Shown one piece after another: positions 7,217 to 12,631 of a stretch of DNA of 12,631 nt. A program made the position numbers and the translations under genes. Position 1 is the stretch's first letter, and the number at the start of each line of letters is the position of its first letter. Source of the DNA: RGIG8306 sp964426655. Its GTDB lineage: Bacteria > Bacillota > Clostridia > Lachnospirales > Lachnospiraceae. The stretch is from the NCBI GenBank assembly GCA_964426655.1, contig CAYRQT010000052.1:1-12631 (forward strand). The letters are read 5' to 3'. The notes beneath the pieces are model-generated. The model made no database searches. It saw nothing but the letters and a program-made list of their open reading frames with translations, and was not told the origin of the DNA.

Positions 7217-7887
7217 ATGGGTACCTCCTGTGAAGGACGAATCAGACATTCGTCCATTGCAATTCTGCGGGCAGAGAAACTGCCGTGATGAAAAAGAAAG
7301 GGCAGAGGATCCGGAAGACGCACGCCGCCTTCTCTGGGCACCAGGCTAAAGCGAACGAAGCGGCGCACGTAGCGTTCACTTACATCCGGGCTTTCCAGCA
7401 CATGCTGTAGGATGCTTTCCAGTTCCTCCTGGGTAACTTCAGTGGAAAGGTATTTTAAAACCTCAATATTGGCCGCCAGACAGGCCCGGATGAGGGCCGG
7501 AGTCAGGTGAGAGACCCATTGGATTGCAGCGGCATTTTCTTCTACTGCATTTAAAACAGCAGCCTGAACCGGTGCCTTTATGAAGCGAAGGGCTTCATAG
7601 TGTTCTTTCACGGCAAAAAGCTGGGTGGCTGGAGAAGGGTCACTGATAAAGCGAAGGGCATCATAATTTTTGGAAATGGCCATCTGTTGCTGCTTTTCTG
7701 TGGGGTGGGGAATGTAGCGAATAGCCCATCCTGCCTGTTCAAGAGCTACATCTTGCACACTTTGAGGGGCATTGGGAAAATAAGACAAATTTGTCCAACG
7801 TAGTAAAACAGCTTCCATCATAAAAGAAATATCCTGAAGAGGTGCAGAACCATTCTGCAGCCGGGTCTGTATGTCTGATGCGGTCAT
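7213..7887 (-). CDS. Helical-repeat (solenoid) protein with six 22-residue repeats
   Basis: 224 residues, first gene of the minus-strand operon, with AGGAGG 6 nt before its ATG. Residues 20-151 are six gap-free tandem repeats of exactly 22 residues, starting at 20, 42, 64, 86, 108 and 130. Each has Ala (Cys in the last) at position 7, an aliphatic residue at 8 and 15, an aromatic at 17 and a hydrophobic at 18; examples are AISKNYDALRFI and AVKEHYEALRFI. The pattern recalls the DUF4116 class of repeats, but that match is from memory. Such solenoids bind proteins or peptides, so this may be the substrate or target-recognition part of the MoxR/VWA module. The tail (152-224) is Arg-rich and unassigned. 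No signal peptide or membrane segment is seen. Confidence 0.75.
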   Translation of the reverse strand: MTASDIQTRLQNGSAPLQDISFMMEAVLLRWTNLSYFPNAPQSVQDVALEQAGWAIRYIPHPTEKQQQMAISKNYDALRFISDPSPATQLFAVKEHYEALRFIKAPVQAAVLNAVEENAAAIQWVSHLTPALIRACLAANIEVLKYLSTEVTQEELESILQHVLESPDVSERYVRRFVRFSLVPREGGVRLPDPLPFLFHHGSFSARRIAMDECLIRPSQEVPI

Positions 7888-7952
7888 GGGAAACCTCCTT
7901 CAAAATAAGAGTAATATCCAAAAATCGGACAGCACATTCTCATAAGCATTCC

Positions 7953-7981
7953 ATTATAGCATGCATGACGGACCAGGTCTA
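7953..7981 (-). promoter_or_regulatory. Promoter of the solenoid-MoxR-VWA operon
   Basis: Read on the minus strand: TAGACC (-35, 7981-7976, 4 of 6 matches), a 17-bp spacer and a perfect TATAAT (-10, 7958-7953) with an upstream TG, making an extended -10. Initiation is expected near 7946, giving a leader of about 59 nt. It diverges from the lipid-kinase gene. Confidence 0.7.
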
Positions 7982-7997
7982 GATGAAGCCACAAAAA

Positions 7998-8039
7998 CTT
8001 TGGGTTTTGCTTGCCAAAGGAGAAAGTAGCTGTTAATCT
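7998..8039 (+). promoter_or_regulatory. Candidate promoter and inverted repeat before the lipid kinase gene
   Basis: TTGCCA (8011-8016) is a good -35. The best-spaced -10 is the weak TAATCT (8034-8039, 17-bp spacer); TATAGT at 8039-8044 is a better hexamer but its 22-bp spacer is too long. An inverted repeat CTTTGG-N10-CCAAAG (7998-8019) overlaps the -35 and could be an operator. The true promoter is uncertain. Confidence 0.35.
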
Positions 8040-8069
8040 ATAGTGAGAAAAAACTCAGGAGGTCTTTCT

Positions 8070-9017
8070 ATGCTATCGGTATTATTCCTGTTCAATCCCT
8101 ATGCAGGAAAGGGGAGAATTAAGACCAGTCTGTGGTCCATCATACAGACCCTGACAAAGGAAGGGGCAAAAACCACCGTGTTCACGACGCTGTATCAGGG
8201 ACATGCCCGGGACATAATTCTTCAGATGGGTGATCAGTTTGACCGGATCGTAGTCAGTGGAGGGGATGGGACGCTAAATGAAGCCATTGATGCATTGTGC
8301 AGAATGGACCAGCCACCGGCCCTGGGATATATCCCGGCAGGGTCCACCAATGACTATGCCAGAAGTCTGGACTTGCCAAAAAGTATGAAAGAAGCGACTA
8401 AAGTGGCTATTCGGGGACAGGTTTTTTATTCAGATATCGGTCTGCTTAACGAACGGCATTTTGCCTATGTGGCTGCATTTGGTGCCTTTACGGAAGTATC
8501 CTATAAAACCCCCCAGGAATTCAAGAACCTTTTGGGACATCAAGCGTATCTTCTGGAGGGAATCAAGCATCTGGATTCCTTTCGGCCGGTAAAAGCTTCC
8601 ATTACCTGTGAGGAAGGGGAAGTTCTGGAGGACGAATTTATATTTGGAATGATCAGCAATGCCAAGGTGGTGGCAGGATTTCCCAATCTGGGTGGGACCA
8701 CAGCCGAACTGAATGACGAGCTGTTTGAAGGTACGTTCATCTGCAATCCTACCAATCCCATGATGCTCAATGACATAGTGTTGGCACTGATTTCCGGGAA
8801 AGAGTCCAGGTTCGTCCGGCGATTTAAAACAAGAAGGGCATCCATTCATTTTGAACAGCCTACGAATTGGGTGGTGGATGGAGAATTCGGAGGCACCCTG
8901 TCCGAGGCCAAAGTGGAAGTGCGGCCTCGTGTTCTGCCTATTCTAGTGCCGCCGTTAAGAAAAAACAGTGGGAAAAAAGCAACAGAAAATCCGGAAAAAC
9001 CTATTGACAAAACTTGA
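8070..9017 (+). CDS. Diacylglycerol kinase family lipid kinase (DgkB/YegS-like)
   Basis: 315 residues from the ATG at 8070, which has AGGAGG 7 nt upstream; an in-frame GTG at 8043 lacks such a site. The N-terminal catalytic domain shows FNPYAGKG (8-15), VSGGDGTLNE (62-71, nucleotide binding) and GYIPAGSTNDYARSL (86-100). The C-terminal half has LNDELFEG (214-221), similar to the conserved LNDGLFE segment that supplies the catalytic Asp in DgkB, and WVVDGE (267-272). Soluble enzymes of this family phosphorylate diacylglycerol at the membrane face, recycling it into phospholipid synthesis; others of the family use different lipids. The Lys/Pro-rich tail (about 297-315) is probably disordered, and its DNA carries the rpoD -35 box. 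Confidence 0.88.
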   Translation: MLSVLFLFNPYAGKGRIKTSLWSIIQTLTKEGAKTTVFTTLYQGHARDIILQMGDQFDRIVVSGGDGTLNEAIDALCRMDQPPALGYIPAGSTNDYARSLDLPKSMKEATKVAIRGQVFYSDIGLLNERHFAYVAAFGAFTEVSYKTPQEFKNLLGHQAYLLEGIKHLDSFRPVKASITCEEGEVLEDEFIFGMISNAKVVAGFPNLGGTTAELNDELFEGTFICNPTNPMMLNDIVLALISGKESRFVRRFKTRRASIHFEQPTNWVVDGEFGGTLSEAKVEVRPRVLPILVPPLRKNSGKKATENPEKPIDKT

Positions 9018-9032
9018 TAAACAAAATATAAT
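9004..9032 (+). promoter_or_regulatory. Consensus sigma-A promoter of rpoD inside the lipid kinase 3' end
   Basis: TTGACA (9004-9009), a 17-bp spacer and TATAAT (9027-9032): both hexamers perfect with the optimal spacing. The -35 lies within the last codons of the lipid kinase gene (stop 9015-9017). Initiation is expected near 9038-9040. Confidence 0.92.
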
Positions 9033-9036
9033 ATAT

Positions 9037-9118
9037 CATTACGTCGAAGTATATTTAGTGATGAAAATACTGCCTGACGGGTAAAAATCTGGCGGAAACG
9101 CAAAGAAAGGACGTAATG
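9037..9118 (+). promoter_or_regulatory. Structured rpoD leader that can mask its own ribosome binding site
   Basis: A perfect 9-bp pairing joins CATTACGTC (9037-9045), at the expected 5' end of the transcript, to GACGTAATG (9110-9118), which covers the end of the Shine-Dalgarno AAAGGA (9106-9111) and runs to one base before the ATG. Inside, AGTAT/ATACT (9048-9052 with 9067-9071) and GCCTGA/TCTGGC (9072-9077 with 9088-9093, one mismatch) give a three-way-junction-like fold. An alternative GCG-GAAA-CGC hairpin (9092-9101) competes with the last stem. Pairings are seen; regulation is inferred. It matches no riboswitch class I recognise. Confidence 0.5.
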
Positions 9119-9119
9119 C

Positions 9120-10241
9120 ATGGAAAAAGAAGTATTGAATGACAGTCTGGAACGTCTGGTAGAAGTAGGGAAGCAGAAAAATTCCACATTGGACACCAAT
9201 GACATTAATGATTTCTTTACCGGTTATACGTTGACCCCGGAGGAAATGGATTATGTGTACCAGTATCTGGAAGGGAAAAAAATTGATGTGTTGCGGCTTC
9301 CGGATGATGATCTGTCAGACCCGGAGGATTTATTAATTGACAAGGAAATAATGGATTTTTCCGATGAGGAAGAGGAAATTGATCTGGATGCCCTGGATCT
9401 TCTAGATGGTATAGGCACGGAGGATCCGGTGCGCATGTACCTGAAAGAAATCGGTACAGTTCCATTGCTTTCAGCCAAGGAAGAAATGGCACTGGCAGAA
9501 GCAAAATCCAAGGGAGATGCCAGAGCAAAGGAACGACTGATTGAAGCCAACCTTCGTCTGGTAGTCAGTATTGCCAAGCGTTACACCGGACGGGGAATGA
9601 GCTTCCTGGATCTTGTTCAGGAAGGAAACCTGGGGCTCATAAAAGGTGTTGAAAAATTTGACTACCGGAAGGGTTACAAATTAAGCACGTATGCCACCTG
9701 GTGGATTCGCCAGTCCGTAACCAGGGCCCTAGCCGATCAGGCCAGAACAATTCGTGTACCGGTACACATGGTGGAGACCATCAACAAAATGTCCAAGATG
9801 CAAAGGAAACTCACCCTGGACCTGGGATATGAACCCTCTGTCGCTGAATTGGCCGATGCGTTGGATATGTCCGAGGAGAAGGTCATGGAGATTATGCAGA
9901 TTGCCCGGGAGCCGGCTTCTCTGGAAACACCAATCGGTGAGGAGGATGATTCCAATCTGGGAGATTTTGTGGCTGATAACAATGCCGTAACACCCGATGG
10001 CTATGTGGAATCGGTCATGCTCCGGGAACATATTGATATATTGCTGGAAGATTTAAAAGAACGGGAACGGCAGGTCATTGTACTCCGCTTCGGATTAGAG
10101 GATGGGCATCCCCGCACGCTGGAGGAAGTGGGGCGGGAGTTTAACGTGACCCGGGAAAGAATCCGGCAGATTGAAGCCAAAGCCTTGCGAAAACTGAGAA
10201 ATCCTGTAAGAAGTAAGAGAATACGGGATTTCCTGCAGTAA
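9120..10241 (+). CDS. rpoD: Primary RNA polymerase sigma factor, RpoD/SigA
   Basis: 373 residues, the usual size for a Firmicutes housekeeping sigma, with no long insertion between regions 1 and 2. Residues 1-95 are an acidic region-1.1-like segment. Region 1.2 is EDPVRMYLKEIG (101-112). Region 2 runs about 137-210: LIEANLRLVVSIAKRY core binding, DLVQEGNLGLIKGVEKFD, then YKLSTYATWWIRQSVTRA for -10 recognition and melting. Region 3 spans about 215-295. Region 4 has LKERERQVIVLRFGL (312-326) and the helix-turn-helix TLEEVGREFNVTRERIRQIEA (333-353) for -35 recognition. It directs transcription from promoters like those seen in this window. It is commonly downstream of dnaG; here a lipid kinase gene is upstream and dnaG is not in the window. 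Its own consensus promoter and folded leader precede it. Confidence 0.97.
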   Translation: MEKEVLNDSLERLVEVGKQKNSTLDTNDINDFFTGYTLTPEEMDYVYQYLEGKKIDVLRLPDDDLSDPEDLLIDKEIMDFSDEEEEIDLDALDLLDGIGTEDPVRMYLKEIGTVPLLSAKEEMALAEAKSKGDARAKERLIEANLRLVVSIAKRYTGRGMSFLDLVQEGNLGLIKGVEKFDYRKGYKLSTYATWWIRQSVTRALADQARTIRVPVHMVETINKMSKMQRKLTLDLGYEPSVAELADALDMSEEKVMEIMQIAREPASLETPIGEEDDSNLGDFVADNNAVTPDGYVESVMLREHIDILLEDLKERERQVIVLRFGLEDGHPRTLEEVGREFNVTRERIRQIEAKALRKLRNPVRSKRIRDFLQ

Positions 10242-10247
10242 AAAGGG

Positions 10248-10300
10248 AGGACAGCACTGGAAACCATCCGAAGGAGGGACCGGCGGCTGTCCTTTGTTTT
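10248..10300 (+). terminator. Candidate terminator or attenuator between rpoD and queH
   Basis: AGGACAGC (10248-10255) pairs perfectly with GCTGTCCT (10286-10293), followed by TTGTTTT (10294-10300). The 30-nt loop can hold small inner hairpins such as TCC-GAA-GGA (10267-10275). The 8-bp GC-rich stem with a T-rich tail looks like an intrinsic terminator, but the large loop suggests partial termination. It ends 16 nt before the queH start codon. Confidence 0.5.
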
Positions 10301-10316
10301 GGGGAAAGGACATGAA

Positions 10317-11039
10317 ATGGGAATAAGGAATTATCATAAGGAAATGGAGAAAATTATTGAGGAACTTGCAGCAAGAGGGGAGAAACCCCGTTTGCTACTT
10401 CACAGCTGCTGCGCCCCCTGCTCCACCACCTGTCTGGAACGGCTGGCCCCCTACTTTCAGCTGGTCATTTATTATTACAACCCCAACATCGACAGGGAAG
10501 AGGAGTTTATGCGCCGGGCCAGAGAGCAGCAGGCGCTTCTTGCACAAATGGCCCTATATGACGAAACGGAGTTTATCATCGGACAGTATGAAAAAGAAGT
10601 GTTTTATAAGGCCTGTCGTGGCCTGGAAAAGGAACCGGAGGGTGGGGCACGCTGTGAGGTCTGCTTTCGCCTGCGCCTGACAGAAGCGGCTAATATGGCC
10701 CTTGCCCAGGACTGTCCATATCTGACTACAACACTGACGCTCAGTCCTCTGAAAAATGCGGCTCTGTTAAATGCCATCGGAGAAGAGGTGGCAGGGGAAA
10801 GAGGCCTGCGCTGGCTGCCCACGGATTTTAAAAAAAAGAACGGGTACCTCCGATCCCTGGAACTGTCCAAGGCGTTCGATTTATACCGCCAGGATTATTG
10901 TGGCTGCATTTTTTCAAAAACAGAACGGGAAAAACAGAAGGCGGAGAGCAGAGAGGGGAAGGAACCAGAAAGTTTTGTAAATTGTACAATATCAAAAGGG
11001 GAAGAGGGTTTACAACCACTTCATAAAGACGTACAATAG
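10317..11039 (+). CDS. queH: Epoxyqueuosine reductase QueH
   Basis: QueH (formerly DUF208) reduces epoxyqueuosine to queuosine in tRNA, the last step of Q34 synthesis. It replaces the cobalamin enzyme QueG in many anaerobes. The start is placed at the ATG at 10317, which has AAAGGA 6 nt upstream; an earlier in-frame TTG (10299) has none. The protein then has 240 residues. Signature cysteines are all present: LLHSCCAPCS (Cys31, Cys32, Cys35), RCEVCFRLRL (Cys113, Cys116) and YCGCIFS (Cys195, Cys197). They supply the iron-sulfur cluster and a redox pair. YNPNI (55-59) is also typical. The tail after about residue 202 is charged, low in complexity and beyond the conserved core; its DNA carries the ackA promoter. 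No other queuosine gene is in the window. Confidence 0.93.
   Translation: MGIRNYHKEMEKIIEELAARGEKPRLLLHSCCAPCSTTCLERLAPYFQLVIYYYNPNIDREEEFMRRAREQQALLAQMALYDETEFIIGQYEKEVFYKACRGLEKEPEGGARCEVCFRLRLTEAANMALAQDCPYLTTTLTLSPLKNAALLNAIGEEVAGERGLRWLPTDFKKKNGYLRSLELSKAFDLYRQDYCGCIFSKTEREKQKAESREGKEPESFVNCTISKGEEGLQPLHKDVQ
11009..11037 (+). promoter_or_regulatory. Promoter of ackA inside the queH 3' end
   Basis: TTTACA (11009-11014), a 17-bp spacer and TACAAT (11032-11037), each one mismatch from consensus. The -10 overlaps the last codon and stop of queH. Initiation is expected near 11044, 33 nt before the ackA ATG. The perfect 10-bp palindrome ATTGTACAAT (10981-10990) lies just upstream and shares GTACAATA with the -10 region. 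Confidence 0.8.
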
Positions 11040-11076
11040 TCATAAGTACGGCAAGACCGACACAGGAGGATAAATC

Positions 11077-12270
11077 ATGAAAGTGCTAGTGATAAACTGC
11101 GGTAGTTCATCTCTGAAGTACCAGTTAATTGATTCTGAAAGCGAGCGCGTGCTGGCCAAGGGCCTTTGCGAGCGGATCGGCATTGATGGCCGTCTCACCC
11201 ATAAGCCTACAGACAAGGAAAAAGTGGTCATTGAAAAGGCAATGCCCACGCATACTGTTGCCATCCGTATGGTGTTGGATGAGCTGATTGATGAAAAAAA
11301 TGGAGTTATCAGCGGATTGGAAGAGATTGGTGCCGTTGGACATCGTATTGTACATGGCGGAGAAAAATTTGCTTCTGCCACCCTGATTGACGAGGAGGTC
11401 ATGAAAGCTATTGAGGCGTGCAGTGATCTGGCCCCCCTGCATAATCCGGCCAACCTGATTGGAATCCGGGCCTGTAAAGAGCTGATGCCTGAAGTGCCCA
11501 TGGTGGGTGTGTTTGACACGGCTTTTCATCAAACCATGCCGCCACAGGCGTATATGTATGCATTGCCCTACAAGTATTATGAAAAATATGGTGTGCGCCG
11601 TTATGGTTTTCACGGCACCAGTCACAGTTATGTTTCCAAAAGAACTGCAGAAATTCTTGGAAAAGACATTAAGGATCTGAATATCATTGTCTGCCATCTG
11701 GGTAACGGCTCCTCCATCTGTGCGGTACAGGGAGGAAAATCCATTGATACTTCCATGGGACTTACACCTTTGGAAGGGGTTCCCATGGGAACCCGGTGTG
11801 GGGACATTGACCCAGCCATTATCGAATTTATTGCAGAGAAGGAAAACCTCAGCCTGAAAGAAGTTCTGCAGGTGCTGAACAAGGAATCTGGCGTACAGGG
11901 CATTTCCGGTATCTCCAGCGACTTCAGGGACCTGGAAGTGAAGGCAGACGAGGGAGATGAAAGGGCTGCACTGGCACAGAGAGTCTTCTCTTACAATGTG
12001 GCAAAATACATTGGTGGTTATGCTGCTGCTATGGGGCGTGTGGATGCAGTGGTATTTACAGCAGGTGTAGGAGAGAATGATGCGGTCATTCGGTCTATGA
12101 TTTGTGAGAACCTGAAAATACTTGGTATTCAGCTGGATAAAAAGTTGAATCGTTCTGTGCGTGGGGTTGAGACCATCCTGTCTACATCGGAATCCACGAC
12201 CATTGCCATGCTTGTGCCTACGAATGAAGAATTGGCCATTGCAAGGGAGACCGTTGCCCTGGTAAAATAG
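11077..12270 (+). CDS. ackA: Acetate kinase
   Basis: AckA interconverts acetyl phosphate plus ADP and acetate plus ATP, the ATP-yielding end of acetate fermentation in the cytoplasm. The 397-residue length is standard. Motifs: VINCGSSSLKY (5-15, Asn7 at the nucleotide site), GHRIVHGGEKF with Arg90, VFDTAFHQTMP with Asp147, RYGFHGTSH with His179, HLGNGSSIC (207-215), MGTRCGDIDP with Arg240, and TAGVGEND. The late NEELAIAR has the conserved Glu. All expected catalytic residues are present. AGGAGG lies 7 nt before the ATG. The usual partner gene pta is not adjacent on either side, so phosphotransacetylase must be encoded elsewhere. A PspC gene follows after 22 bp, probably on the same transcript. 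Confidence 0.97.
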   Translation: MKVLVINCGSSSLKYQLIDSESERVLAKGLCERIGIDGRLTHKPTDKEKVVIEKAMPTHTVAIRMVLDELIDEKNGVISGLEEIGAVGHRIVHGGEKFASATLIDEEVMKAIEACSDLAPLHNPANLIGIRACKELMPEVPMVGVFDTAFHQTMPPQAYMYALPYKYYEKYGVRRYGFHGTSHSYVSKRTAEILGKDIKDLNIIVCHLGNGSSICAVQGGKSIDTSMGLTPLEGVPMGTRCGDIDPAIIEFIAEKENLSLKEVLQVLNKESGVQGISGISSDFRDLEVKADEGDERAALAQRVFSYNVAKYIGGYAAAMGRVDAVVFTAGVGENDAVIRSMICENLKILGIQLDKKLNRSVRGVETILSTSESTTIAMLVPTNEELAIARETVALVK

Positions 12271-12292
12271 AGGCATGAAAAGGAGGTTTCTT

Positions 12293-12487
12293 ATGGGTGA
12301 AAAAAAACTATATCGTTCCCGCACAGATAAAAAAATAAGCGGGGTTTGTGCAGGACTGGCCCAGTACCTGAAGGTGGACACCACCATTGTACGTGTACTC
12401 TGGGCAGCTATATCCGTGTTTTCTGGTGGGGTACCAGGCTTGGTGCTTTACTTCCTATGCGCAATCATTATTCCCGAAGAACCTTAA
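12293..12487 (+). CDS. Small PspC-domain membrane protein
   Basis: 64 residues from the ATG at 12293, chosen because AGGAGG sits 6 nt upstream; an in-frame ATG at 12275 lacks one. KKLYRSRTDKKISGVCAGLA followed by QYLKVDTTIVRVLWA is the classic PspC signature. A hydrophobic segment (about 33-60) forms one or two membrane passes, and the protein ends in IIPEEP. Stand-alone PspC proteins are common in Firmicutes and linked to envelope stress. The name comes from the phage-shock protein of enteric bacteria, but no pspA partner is seen here. It is probably cotranscribed with ackA and ends before a strong terminator. Confidence 0.92.
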   Translation: MGEKKLYRSRTDKKISGVCAGLAQYLKVDTTIVRVLWAAISVFSGGVPGLVLYFLCAIIIPEEP

Positions 12488-12502
12488 CACTTCGGCTTAC
12501 AG

Positions 12503-12558
12503 AAAAAACTGACCTTAAAAGAGAGGGGGTACCTGATCTTTTAAGGTCAGTTTTTTTT
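12503..12558 (+). terminator. Strong intrinsic terminator after the ackA-pspC unit
   Basis: A perfect 14-bp stem (12509-12522 with 12537-12550), starting CTGACCTT and ending AAGGTCAG, has a 14-nt loop. It is followed by eight T (12551-12558) and preceded by six A (12503-12508), so it could also stop transcription from the other side. Confidence 0.93.
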
Positions 12559-12568
12559 GCCAAAAGTA

Positions 12569-12628
12569 AATTCAGGAATATTTAACCTGAATTATTCATC
12601 GTAACATATACAACAGTGCCTGGCACTG
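12569..12628. repeat. Two perfect inverted repeats in the terminal intergenic region
   Basis: AATTCAGG (12569-12576) pairs with CCTGAATT (12586-12593) across 9 nt. CAGTGCC-T-GGCACTG (12614-12628) is a 15-base palindrome with a single central base. Neither has a T run, so neither is a simple terminator. They could be operators for an off-window gene or a dispersed repeat. No gene is seen in 12488-12631. Confidence 0.55.
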
Positions 12629-12631
12629 CAT

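Noticed and set aside
7216..7249. Upstream MoxR start at 7249
   Set aside because: It would overlap the solenoid gene by 37 bases and has no ribosome binding site; the ATG at 7216 has AGGAGG 7 nt upstream and an ATGA overlap.
4808..7887. Recently acquired mobile island
   Set aside because: The minus-strand operon has no flanking direct repeats, integrase, transposase or tRNA, and its base and codon use look similar to its neighbours.
9072..9111. Cyclic-di-GMP (GEMM) riboswitch in the rpoD leader, suggested by an ACGCAAAG-like segment
   Set aside because: The second conserved helix and the receptor motif of that class are missing, and the start codon leaves no room for them.
11125..12387. 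420-codon open frame antisense to ackA
   Set aside because: It lies opposite a clear full-length acetate kinase, has no family motifs and no convincing ribosome binding site, and is rich in His, Cys and Phe as expected of a codon shadow.

Overview
The window is a dense stretch of chromosome from a Gram-positive anaerobe of the class Clostridia. Lachnospiraceae is my best guess. The evidence is strong AGGAGG ribosome binding sites, consensus sigma-A promoters, a 373-residue RpoD of the Firmicutes type, fermentative acetate kinase, QueH-type epoxyqueuosine reductase, and a small PspC protein. I see no phage, transposase, tRNA, rRNA or CRISPR array. No stretch above 300 bases lacks a gene.

Bases 1-3337 (+ strand) look like a sulfur-handling group. 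It holds a 5'-truncated rhodanese/TtcA-type tRNA thiolase fusion, a LysR regulator coupled to it by an ATGA overlap, and a transsulfuration-family PLP enzyme. The enzyme's promoter has a perfect -10, no good -35 and a LysR-box-like dyad. Enolase follows (3461-4744), with an extended -10 promoter and two leader inverted repeats.

Bases 4808-7887 (- strand) form a tightly packed three-gene operon. Its promoter fires divergently from the next block. It encodes a protein of six tandem 22-residue helical repeats, a MoxR-type AAA+ ATPase, and a protein joining an HExxH metallopeptidase-like domain to a VWA domain with an intact MIDAS. It converges on eno at a 21-bp palindromic terminator whose arm contains the last codons of the VWA gene. 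This operon is the most likely under-described system here, and resembles MoxR/VWA chaperone or conflict modules.

Bases 8070-12487 (+ strand) hold a diacylglycerol-kinase-family lipid kinase, rpoD, queH, ackA and a PspC-domain membrane protein, ending at a strong terminator. Near-consensus promoters for rpoD and ackA are embedded in the 3' ends of the genes before them. The rpoD leader of about 80 nt can fold so that its 5' end pairs with its own ribosome binding site. The last 70 bases hold two further perfect inverted repeats and no gene.

Several starts were moved to internal ATG codons because a ribosome binding site sits correctly before them: MoxR (7216), lipid kinase (8070), queH (10317) and PspC (12293).
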